Assembly: GCF_003668045.3 (NCBI RefSeq)
Contig: NW_023276806.1
Span: 230,312,205-230,376,204 of the forward strand
Length of the DNA stretch: 64,000 nucleotides
Reading direction: 5' to 3'
Origin: Cricetulus griseus
Taxonomy: Eukaryota > Chordata > Mammalia > Rodentia > Cricetidae
Below are positions 21,480-31,087 of this stretch, in pieces (within the stretch, counting starts at the first letter, position 1; every line of letters begins with the position of its first letter). Position numbers and translations under genes: made by a program. The notes under the pieces were generated by a model. The model was given only the letters and a program-made list of their open reading frames with translations. It was not told the origin of the DNA and searched no databases.

Positions 21480-22541
21480 CAGTTGATGAAGTCTTAATTT
21501 GCCCTTTAAGAATCAAATCAGAAATCTTTTCTATGTATGTCTTTAGCTTTTTATTCTGTTTATGTGGCAGAAATAATCATTCCAATGTAATATCTTTCCT
21601 CTACATCAGAATCCCAGAAGAGTATTCCCAGGATGGCAAGATGACCAGAAGACAGTCTAAATTAAGTTTTATCTGATCTACATGTGCATCCAATATTCCG
21701 CTTTCCTCCCATTGTAATTATTTTTCTGCCTCGGCTGATAATATTCATGGACTGTTCAAGTCCTTGTTACCTTTTAACACCATTTTTAAATGCTTTAAGT
21801 CATGTGTTTCTACACCAATTATCGTCTGTAATTGCGAAATTTCCCCTAATTGTTTCTGAAGAGAATTAAGGGTTTGATTATGATGTCTTCTAATTTGTAC
21901 CTTTTGAGGCCTGATTCTTTGTGAGTCTATCTTGTAACCTAAATAATTAATAGAATCTCCTCTTCATATCTTTTCTGTGGCAATATGTAGCCCCCAGCAA
22001 GGCAGAACCTTCTTTGCTGTTTCAAACATTAGTTGTAATGTTTCTTCATTAGAATCTGCTAAAAGAATGTCATCCATATAATGGTAAAGAAGGGACTGTG
22101 GAAATCTCTTACGGATTATCTCCAAAGGTTGTTGTACAAAATGCTGGCACAAGGTAGGACTATTTAACATCCCTTGTGGCAAAACCTTCCACTGGAATCT
22201 CTTAACCAGCTGTGAATTATTAAAAGTTGGTAAGGTAAATACAAATTTTTCCCTATCATTTTCTTGTAACGGTATTGTGAAGAAACAGTCTTTTAGATCA
22301 ATGACTATGATAGGCCATCCTTTAGGTATCAAGGCAGACAAAGGCATACAGGGCTGCAGAGAGCCATTGGCTGAATTACTTTATTGATGGCTCTCAGATC
22401 TGTCAGCATTCTCCAATTACCTGACTTCTTCTTAATAACAAATACAGGAGAATTCCAAGGGCTGTTAGATTCTTCTATATGTCCAGCATCTAGCTGTTCC
22501 TGAACTAGTCTTTCCAAAGCCTCTAGCTTCTCAGAAGTCAT
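21480..22541 (-). pseudogene. ERV C pol, reverse transcriptase (broken)
   Basis: Minus-strand RT blocks: EQLDAGHIEESNSPWNSPVF near 22500-22440, MLTDLRAINKVIQ, DLKDCFFTIPLQ, then YMDDILLADSN (YMDD at about 22069-22080). Frameshifts near 22345 and 21965. The N-terminal half is better preserved than in ERV B. Confidence 0.88.
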
Positions 22542-22849
22542 AGGTCATTGTCTTACCCAAACAGGCTCATCTGTAAGTCACATTAATGGTAGGGCCTTAG
22601 GCTCCTCGGAGGGTCTATCATTTGGACTTAGTTTCTGTACAGCCTGGATGGTTGGTAACTGTTTCCCATAGCACCTTACTCAATTTTGTCTACCATCTAA
22701 AGATTGTACATAATTCGCATCTGATACTGGAGGAATGTTTATCTGATTATTCCATTGCTGTAAAAGATCATGACCCCAGAGATTTATTGCTTTGTCTGTG
22801 ACCTATGATTTCAGCCTTCCTTTCTGTCCTTCTGGTCCAATGCAAACCA

Positions 22850-23140
22850 CCCAGTTAACACTCTGTCGAACTCTAGATAAAGTTCCAATTCCGAAAAATT
22901 GTACATTCACCTAAGAGGCCATCTCTGAGGCCTCTCACAGAACATGTCTGTGCCAGTGTCCAAGATCTCGGTAATAACTTTATTATTAATTCTTACTTTT
23001 AAGTGAGGTCTCTTATCATTAATAGAAGTTTGCCAAAATATGTGTTTCTTGTCTCCTCCAGTCATGTTTGATTCCTCATCACTAGCCAAACTACCATCTA
23101 GAGTGGTATCATTTTTTTTTTTTTTTTTTGCAATAGGCAA
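22850..23140 (-). pseudogene. ERV C pro (broken)
   Basis: The protease active site on this strand reads LDTGTDM where ERV B has VDTGADV. An expanded A-run (T23108-23130 on plus) lies near the start, and a stop or frame change follows the motif. Confidence 0.75.
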
Positions 23141-23144
23141 TATA

Positions 23145-25208
23145 CTATCTATTCATCCTGTGAGAGATTGTCCTCCACAGCAACTGAGGATGACTGGAAC
23201 TTTCTCGATGTGGGGGCCTTCTTGAGTCCCTCCCCTCGGAGTTTCCTGACTGTAAGGGGTTTCCTTGTATGTCTCTGGTCAATCTACATTCATTGGTCCA
23301 GTGTCTGCCCTTACCACATCTTCTACACAATCCAGAAGGTGGAGGCCTTCTGTATGAAGCATTGTTAGAGTTCACTTGCCTACAATTCTCTTAATATGTC
23401 CTATTTTGCCACAGCTGAAACATCTAGGTTCTTGGTGCCTTCTTGGCCCCCTGGGGAAGGCTCTTCCTACCCAAGTTCCTGGTTCATGGTAGTGATAACC
23501 TCTGGCCTTTTGGTACCTATGTTGACCTCTGTAAGGAGCTTCTCCTTCCCAAGCCTCTGTGTCATTACATTTAGAACTTTTAATCTCCTGTTGCCTTTTT
23601 AAACCTTTTGAGATTGCCTCTCCTACCCAAGCTCCTGTATCTTGTACATTATAGTCAAGATTAGCTGTATGCAAAACCCATTCTTCTAGTGGTGCTGATC
23701 TGATCTTTAAAGGCAAAAGTATTTTTTTGGATATTGGGTTTGCATTCTCATAAGCTGTAGTGTTTACGATGGATTTTCTTGTTTCTCGATCTGTTACCTG
23801 CAATTCTACTGCCCTAGTTAGCCTTTGTAAAAAGTCATGGAACTGTTCTATCGATCCCTGTTCTATCCTGGTATAAGTCTCTACCCTTTCTCCTGGCTCA
23901 CGAACCTTGTCCCAGGCATTTCAGCCTGCTGTATGGCATAAGGACAAAATATGGCCATCATATTCAACCTGAACCTGTGGCTGAATTTATTAGCATAAAT
24001 ACCCTCACCAAGAATCTTATCTTGGGGAGCTTCATAACCGACCATTCTTTATACCTTGAAGCTCGAGGGCTTTCGCTACCTCCCTCCATAGAGCCCTCCA
24101 TTGTATCTGAGATGAATTTTCAAGCACAGCTGCTACTAGGTGTTCCCAGGCATTCCCAGTCTGTGAGCGTCACCCTGTTAAAAGTTGCCCACCAAAGCAA
24201 TAGCTGTTTTACATATGGATTATGGAGACCATATGAGACAACTGATTCCTTAATACTTTTGAGATCATTTAACTGGATGGGCTGTCATTCATATGCCATC
24301 TGCCCATGAGGAAGCTTTTTAGAGGGTAGTTTCTCTATTATGGTTGCTGGGAACACTAGTGGTGTATGCATAACAACCTTAGGAGAGTTTTTCTGATGTT
24401 TGAGTGGAGTAGGTGCCTTGGATTGGAGTGAGTCCGTTTCTGAGTCATCCCACTGAACTTTTAGCCTAGCTATCATATTCTCATGAATAGCTTCAATTTA
24501 TGAATCATGTGAGATTTGAAGCATGTTATAGAATCATTGAGTTTCTCTATTTCCCCACCTACATGTGCTTCTAAACCTTTGATATGCTCCTTAGATAGCA
24601 TCTGAATGGCATGTAGATTGCCTTCCAGATATCCAATCCTAGACTCAACCTTGTGACCTGTTGCAGCAGATACCTCAGAAATGGAGTGAATGGTCTTAGC
24701 CAAGTCGTCAATCCTGTCCTGGTTTCCAGCTACCTTTGCATCTAAAATCTGGGATACAGAGCATATCCTTGTTTCTACTTGGCTACAGATATGCTTTAGT
24801 TTGTCATGGTCCTCAGACAGCATCTAATGCCTCAGACATGTAGCATGTCTCCGTGTTTATTTTACCATAAATCTTCTGTACCTCATCCTAGCTAACAGGC
24901 AACTTTGCATCTAGTGAGCAAAGCTTATTGTCTGTTTTCCCATGGATCTGTTCCACTTGCTTTAACAATGTGGTATGGCCAGACCGATTATTTTCTACCT
25001 CTTTACATAAACGTTTCACCTCTTGGAACTCAGATACCAAATTATGCTGGCTGGCTTTTATTTCCTGTAAGCAAGTGGTGAAATTGTCTCTGTCCCTGTT
25101 TCTGAGGTCTCTGGCTAGAGAGATCACTTGTATCATAATGCTAGCTGCTAGTGCGGCATACAGGCAGGTAACTGGAAAATTAGAAGCCTCCTCTAACATT
25201 GAATTCAC
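23145..25208 (-). pseudogene. ERV C gag (broken)
   Basis: Minus-strand gag with an N-terminal segment starting near 25208 that has a hydrophobic stretch and then heptad-rich coiled coil (down to about 24480), a capsid region of poor continuity (about 24476-23810), and a nucleocapsid region with a CFSCGKIGHIKR knuckle (about 23420-23380) and a CRRCGKGRHW knuckle (about 23330-23290). Frame breaks at about 24888, 24475, 23800 and 23372. Confidence 0.8.
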
Positions 25209-25742
25209 ATAAGAAGCAAAGATATTACCAATAGAATAGGATATTCTACCATTATTTACCTGGTTGCTGCTACTTCAGATGCAGTAACTGTTTTTGACCA
25301 GAAGATGGCGCAGGTGTCCAGCTAGTAGAATCTGAAAGGCTACTAGGAGCTCCCGGGACCACGTAAAGAATGGGTGGAGGAGGGACGGGCTTTTGGGAAC
25401 AGAGTTTAGTGGTAGTGCGGTTTGACTCACGGTGTTGGCTGATACCCTGGTGTCCACGTGGCTTTCGGTGATGGCTGCCCAGGGAGGATGGTGGCCATGA
25501 GTCTGGGCGCCGGTGCGTGGGACTTCCCGGCACTGGCGGGCTGAGGTCACGCAGGCAGTGGCGCTTGGCTGGGAATGGCGGTGACTGGGAAATGGATGGG
25601 CAGTCGGGTGAATGAATGAGCAAGCAAGTGAGCGAGCAAGCTGGTGGTGCAGGCACGCGTGTGCGCCTGGCTTTTGGGTTGGACGTGGGTGCGCAGCCAG
25701 AAGCGGCAGCCCTGAAAAGGCATGGTTTGGGTATCCCCTACA
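25209..25742 (-). mobile_element. ERV C 5' LTR remnant and leader
   Basis: The minus strand starts TGTAGGGGATACCCAAACC, matching about the first 40 bp of the ERV C 3' LTR, then diverges into GC-rich sequence with CGGCGCCCAGAC (about 25504-25518), a possible decayed primer site. No poly(A) signal is seen, so the LTR is probably internally deleted or replaced. Confidence 0.6.
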
Positions 25743-28039
25743 TGGTTCAGTTAAAAAATAATCAGTTATATGCCATTTTAATGATTTTTGTTAGATTTTA
25801 ATGAAACATCATATTAATAGTAAGGGCCTAAAATTTTTTTTGCATGTTACCACATAAAATACATTACAAGGATACCATGTAATCCTACAGGACAAGCAAT
25901 TGTTGAAAGATCTAATCACACTGTAAAGGAGATTCTTTTTAAACAGAAGTGGGATCTGAGGATCCCCAGAGATAGACTACATAATGCTTTATTAACTTTA
26001 AATTTTTAAAACATGGATGAAACACAGACCACAGTTACAGAAAGGCGTTGTATTGTGAAAACACCTGCTGAATTGAGCCAGCCTGTGTAGTACAGGATGT
26101 TTTAATATCAGAGTGGAAACAGGGAAAGTGTTAAGATGGGGCTGAGGTTATGCTTGTTTCTGCAGGAGAGCAAGAGATTATGGGTCCCATCAAAATTGAT
26201 AAAAATTTGGCAAGAGGAGTCTCTTGAACACTTTAGTTGCTGATATGAGTGACTTGACTCTGGGAGAGAAAAAATGCAATAATACAAAAGGCCTTTGAAG
26301 AGGAAGCTGATCCTCAAGAGTTTTGTGACAAAAGTGAGGTGGCAATTCCACAAACACTGGGCAGCCTCGAAACAGGTTCCAGTGCACTTAAAAAATGTAC
26401 AAAGGCATGGGAGAGAAAGGAGAGAGTATATACAGAATATACAGAATAAAATAAAAAATAATAAAGCAAAGCCCTTAAAAAAGAGATAAATTATTATAAA
26501 AGAAAAAGGCCACATAAAGATGGAAAACACATGGGAAGTGTGGATCCTGTATATAATTGTGTTGTCTTTAAAATTTTTGACAAAACAAAAATCATTTTGG
26601 CTGAGTTGTGTACAAAGTATACTCCATATTTGTATTAATACAGATATGTATGTTACCTTTAAACGTTTGTGTATTTTCAGAGCAAGGGGACCAGTCAAAA
26701 ATGAAAACAGGTGGCCTAGCTGACTCAGCCTCTCAGAGTGCCTCTGTTGTAGTTCCCTCAGAGTTCTGCATCCAGAACAGCTTCAAGGCTGTTGGCTGAG
26801 ATGGTCCAGCCTCACAAACTACTGCAGCCAGGACTTAGCCATTAACCTGAGTTTGTCAAGGTTGTCCCAAAGATTCTAATGCACCTAGACAACAGGAAGT
26901 AGTCTAGAGAAAACAATACCCACATCCCCAAGAGATGAATCGTGGATGTTTGTTAGCATTTGATGGAGGTTGGTTACAAGTTGTTATTGGTCATAGTCAA
27001 AAAAGAAAAGCTTAAAAAAGGAGTTAAATTCAAAGATCTCTTTCTGAAGGAAAAAGGGGGGTGTAATATAGAAATAATGAGATAAAAGGGTAGGTTACTG
27101 AATCTACTTTAATCCAAAAATCAACTATTAATCTCAAAATATTTTATATTGGTATGGACTTTTGTTTATTGATACAAATTTAAAGTTTTTTTTTTGCTAT
27201 ACTATGTGCATGTTTCTACTCTTGTTTGGGTTATTGTGCTTATGCAACTCATTTAAAAATATAATGTATAATTAAGAAATGCAGGTTAGTAGTCATTTGT
27301 AATAATCAAACCTACAGTCATATTAGGTAGTTTTCAAAGTTAAACATAAATATTCAGATAGACAGATAATCTTCAGCCACTTCAAAGACTTACAGAATAT
27401 GGCATTTAAGAGGTTTTAGTAACATAAGGCTTTTCATGAGACACATCTGCTCCTGGCAGCACAGATCTACTTCAAAAGATGACGATGATCATTGAAGAAC
27501 CTCCATATGGAGCTTTCTCTCTTTAAGGGAAAAGCTAGCCATTTGGAAAAAAAAATCTACCCTTGCCTCAATTGCTGACAGTATGCTGCCCAAACTTGAC
27601 CAGCAGGATGCAAGAGAACATGTTTGCTAAACTTTGCTAGACAAGATAGGACAGTCTTTCAAAATTCCCTGCTTCTCAGAAATGTCTGTCAGATATTCTA
27701 GGCCTATAGACTGAAGACGGACTTCCCAAAGTTACAAAAGAACTTTGGGTAACTGTCCAGGCAGCCAGATGTCCCTGTCATTAGGTAATGTTACACCCTT
27801 CTGGGGTCTTTGATGAAGTCAAAGACTAAATAACTAAACTTAAAATTTTTCCTTAGTTCTGATAGAAAGTAAATTAGGTATATTAGGTTCACAAAGATAG
27901 ATATAGAGTATTTTCTCTAATTTTGCCAAATACAAAGGGACTGGATATTGTAATTGTAACTCTTGATAACTGTTTTGTTGTATATAATTTTACTATGTGT
28001 AAAGTTAAAATCTTTAGTTAGACAAAAAAGGGAGAATTC
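25743..28039 (+). mobile_element. ERV A, right part
   Basis: It reopens with the TGGTTC duplication and continues RNase H (a QLYAILM block), then a deletion-shortened integrase: the HHVNS block at about 25805, then a NPTGQAIVERSN block at about 25890. A long AT-rich stretch without recognisable env follows, and a purine-rich AAAAAAGGGAGAATTC precedes the 3' LTR. Confidence 0.83.
25790..26225 (+). pseudogene. ERV A integrase remnant
   Basis: Only fragments of the integrase remain: HHVNSKGLK, then (after loss of the central core) NPTGQAIVERSNHTVKE, a LHNALLTLNF block and a C-terminal PSKLIKIWQ-like block. Stops are present. Confidence 0.78.
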
Positions 28040-28388
28040 TGTGGAATAATCTTTTTTGTACACCGAGAAGATGTGTTACTCTCGTTGTTAATAAATAGCT
28101 GATTGGACAATAGCTAATCAGGAGGAGAGGAGGCAGGAGACCAAACTGAGAGGATGCTGAGGTAAGACTCACAGTTTCCAGGCCCATGCAGAGGGACCAG
28201 ACATGTGGAAAATAAGGTAACAAGCCATGAGCCATGTAGGAACATGTAAATTAATAAATATGGGTTAAGTTGTAAGAGCTAGTTAATAATAAGCCTAAAC
28301 TATTGGCCAAACATTTATAATTAATATTAAGCCTCTGTGTGGTTATTTGGGAGCTGGCCAGTGGTCCCAATGAAAAACTCCACCTACA
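28040..28388 (+). mobile_element. ERV A 3' LTR, about 349 bp
   Basis: A TGTGGAATAATC start after a polypurine tract; it ends near CTCCACCTACA. An AATAAATATGGG signal and the GTGTGGTTATTTGGGAGC end block recur in related LTRs at 54.3 and 55.1 kb. Its size is close to that of LTRs of the cricetid mys/mysTR group; that assignment is from memory. Confidence 0.78.
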
Positions 28389-28742
28389 GCAAATCAGGGA
28401 AGAAAGGATTTATTTGACTTACACTTCGAAATAGCTGTTCATCACTGAAGGAAGTCAGGACAGGAACTCAAACAGGGCAGGATCCCAGAGACAGCAGCTG
28501 ATGCAAAGGGCATGGAGGGTGCTGCCTGCTTACTGGGTTGCTCCTCATGGCTTGCTCAGCCTGCCTTCTTATAGAACCCAGGACCACCAGCCCAGGGATG
28601 GCACCATCCACAATGGCCTGGGTCCTCCCCCACTGATCACTAAATGAGAAATGCCTTACAGCTGGATCTCAGCATTTCCTTAACTGAGGCTTCTTCCTCT
28701 CTGATGACTCTAACTTGTGTCAAGTTGACACACAAAACCAGC
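28389..28742. mobile_element. Murid interspersed repeat, unclassified
   Basis: A pattern I recognise as a common high-copy rodent repeat (GTTCATCACTGAAGGAAGTC, CTTATAGAACCCAGGACCAC and GTGTCAAGTTGACA). I cannot assign the family with confidence. Confidence 0.55.
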
Positions 28743-29352
28743 CAGTAATATGTTTAAATATAACCTTTTAAGTATGGTTATCTGTAGTTAATACTACCCA
28801 GGATTGTCATAAGTTTTATATGCTTCATGCATATGGTTTTACAGGACAGGAGATTGATGCTACTAGTTCTAGAAATCTACCACTCTGACTCAGTACAATG
28901 GCAACAATGTAAAAGTGAGAAGCCTGAAGTTTTTATTAATATCTCCCATGGAGACCTCATTCCCTCAATGAAAATATTCTCATTCAGAATTAAGATGGCA
29001 GCCATAGTTTAAACGGAACTGTAGAAATTAATTCTACTGTTAATGAGTCTATTCAATGACATGTGGTTGGAATGTCAAGTCCTCTCCTGAATTATGGCAA
29101 TTCAGTTCAGAAGAACTTGTGGAGATTAGCAAGTGGTTTATTTTCTCCTCTGGTCCAGCCCAGAAGATGCTTCCTATGCTCAGGCTGGCTCTTGCCACCT
29201 CACCTACATGTCTCTGGAAATGCCCTCACAGTCACACCACCAGGTGTCTCTCCTGGATGATTCCAAAAAAATTGAGAACAATTTTGACTTTTGATACAAT
29301 TTAAATTTTTTTCTTGCCTTTGAGATTCTAAGTTCTTCCAATTAAAAAGTTA
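28743..29352. other. Intergenic, no gene seen
   Basis: AT-rich sequence with no recognisable gene or repeat family. Confidence 0.35.
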
Positions 29353-29357
29353 GCCCA

Positions 29358-29409
<52 letters not shown>

Positions 29410-29660
29410 TACACACACACAAACACATACACACCCATACTCACAAACACACACACACATACCTACACATACACACACATACCTACACATACACACACAT
29501 ACACACACACACACATACACACATACACACACATATACACACATACACACAAACACACATTCACACAAATACATACACATACACACATACATTCACAACA
29601 TACACACACATACATACACACACATACACATATACACACATACACACATACATACACACA
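29353..29660 (+). repeat. (CA)n-type microsatellite, about 300 bp
   Basis: Alternating CA with frequent CATA and CCTA interruptions. Cys/Val-rich open frames on the minus strand come from it. Confidence 0.95.
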
Positions 29661-30101
29661 TGTGGTGATATATTATTTATGATTTATTAAAGCTTGCCTG
29701 AGGATTCAGAAAGCAAAGTCAGCCTCAAGATATAGAGATCAGGCAGTGGTGGCCACACCTTTAACCCCAGGACTCAGGATTAAGAGATAGGTGGATCTCT
29801 GTGAGTTCAAGGCCATCATGGCCTACACAATAGTGAAGAGTATTTAAGACAGGAACAGGGTCTCAGAGCTGGCTTTCATTCTCCAGCCACACTGAAGATA
29901 GAAAGTCATTGAAGTTTCAGAATTCTCCAACCATGCTGAGGAGAGGAAGCAGTCTGAGGTTTGGTGGAGCCAGGATCACCTTTCAGTCTGAGGTAGAGTG
30001 AGAACTAGTGGCTTAGCTGCTTTGCTTTTTTTTTTTTATCTTCAGCTTGAAGTTTGAACCCCAATATCTGTCTTTGGGTCTTTTATTTTTCATGCTACTC
30101 A
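29661..30101 (+). mobile_element. Solo LTR-like element, family copy 1
   Basis: TGTGGTGATATATT start, a central CACACCTTTAACCCCAGGAC block, and an end CTTGAAGTTTGAACCCCAAT then TTTTATTTTTCATGCTA. It is homologous end to end with 50096-50534. A central block resembles the B1 head, so the family may contain captured SINE sequence. Confidence 0.75.
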
Positions 30102-30104
30102 CAT

Positions 30105-30240
30105 GCACACATATTTAGACAGGGCCTTCCTATATAGCTCCAGTTTGCCTCGTGTAGACCAGCTTGGCTTAAACTTGTGAGGACTCTCCTGTTCTGTCTG
30201 TGGGGTGCTGGGATTACTGGTGTGTGCCCCTTGCCTTGGC
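30105..30240 (-). mobile_element. B1-like SINE, antisense
   Basis: Minus-strand order: a GGTGTGTGCC-like complement, CCCAGCACCCC, CAGCTTGG-like and AGGGCCTTCC-like blocks. Strongly diverged. Confidence 0.55.
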
Positions 30241-30479
30241 ATTTCCTTACAGCAAGTGTACACTGAGGAAGATTTCACACCTTGACTAGAGACAAGTGAC
30301 AGTGGCCAGGGCTCGGAACAAAAAGAAGAGAAAGAAAGTTCAACCTTGGCTAAGATACTCAAATATTCCATCGATGGATTGTGTTGTTTCTGAGTCACTG
30401 AACATGGGATTATATTGTACTGGCTCCAGTAAGCTCCAAGATGAAAGACAGGAAAAACAAAACAAAAACTAGTAACTGA

Positions 30480-30932
30480 GTTACACAAGGTGATTTATTG
30501 TTTTTTTGTGGAGCTACTGAATCAGGGCCACTGAGAGATTCTATAGTAGATATGATGTGAAAGATGCCAAAACCAAAACTCAGATCAGGGGAGAATCCCA
30601 AGGGCGTGTGAGCTGTGAGGGGACAGCGTCAGGTCCAAGAGAAAAGTGACATGGAGGACACTTGGGGAAGACAACGAGATGAATTGGACCAGGAAACACT
30701 CCATGCCGGGTCATCCAGCTCACCACTGATGCTCTGGAGAGGGCCACACCCCTGAAACAAAACAGACAGGAGAGGGATGTGTTCCAAAGGCTCCCGAGCT
30801 GTGATCACACCTGCACAGTTCTCCAGCAATGCTCCAACTGTGTTTTCACCAGTCTCCCCTTCCCTCGCTCCCCTCTGTGTGGAGGCTTCAGCTCCCACAA
30901 CACAAACCTCACCTTCCTCTCCAGGGTGGGGC
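30480..30932 (-). other. H2-Aa: Class II alpha 3' UTR (end of exon 4, intron, exon 5)
   Basis: After the stop, exon 4 runs to 30913 (donor GTGAGG). The last intron ends at an acceptor TTTCAG, and exon 5 starts near 30751 (GGGTGTGGCCC). An AATAAA signal reads on the minus strand at 30499-30494. The cleavage position is inferred. Confidence 0.78.
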
Positions 30933-31087
30933 TCATAGGGGCCCTGGGTGTCTGGAGGGGCCGCCTGATCGCAGGCCTTGAATGATGAAGACGGTGCCCA
31001 CCACGATGCCCACGATGCCCACGGACAACCCCAGGGCACAGACCACAGTCTCCGGCAGCTCTGACACGGGGGCTGGGACCTCGGGTT
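30933..31087 (-). CDS. H2-Aa: Class II alpha exon 4 (connecting peptide, membrane helix, tail)
   Basis: Acceptor TTTCCCAG, then EPEVPAPVSELPETVVC. The membrane helix is rich in Gly (LGLSVGIVGIVVGT), followed by the short tail ending SRHPGPL and TGA at 30935-30933. The exon continues as 3' UTR to the donor at 30913. Confidence 0.95.

Larger units (their letters stand above)
12033..25742 (-). mobile_element. ERV C, betaretrovirus-like, minus strand, interrupted by ERV B
   Basis: A provirus inserted into ERV A. Perfect 6-bp duplications TGGTTC flank it at 12027-12032 and 25743-25748. With ERV B removed it is about 7.5 kb. Its order on the minus strand is 5' LTR remnant, leader, gag, pro, pol (RT, RNase H, integrase), polypurine tract and 3' LTR. 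I see no env. Stops and frameshifts are scattered throughout, so it is non-coding. ERV B lies in its 3' end, just before the polypurine tract. Confidence 0.88.

Noticed and set aside
26108..26698. 196-codon hydrophobic frame on the minus strand
   Set aside because: It lies antisense to the AT-rich region between ERV A integrase and its LTR; the Phe/Leu richness is due to AT bias and there is no recognised domain.
29350..29657. Cys/Val-rich frames on the minus strand
   Set aside because: Translation of a CA microsatellite.
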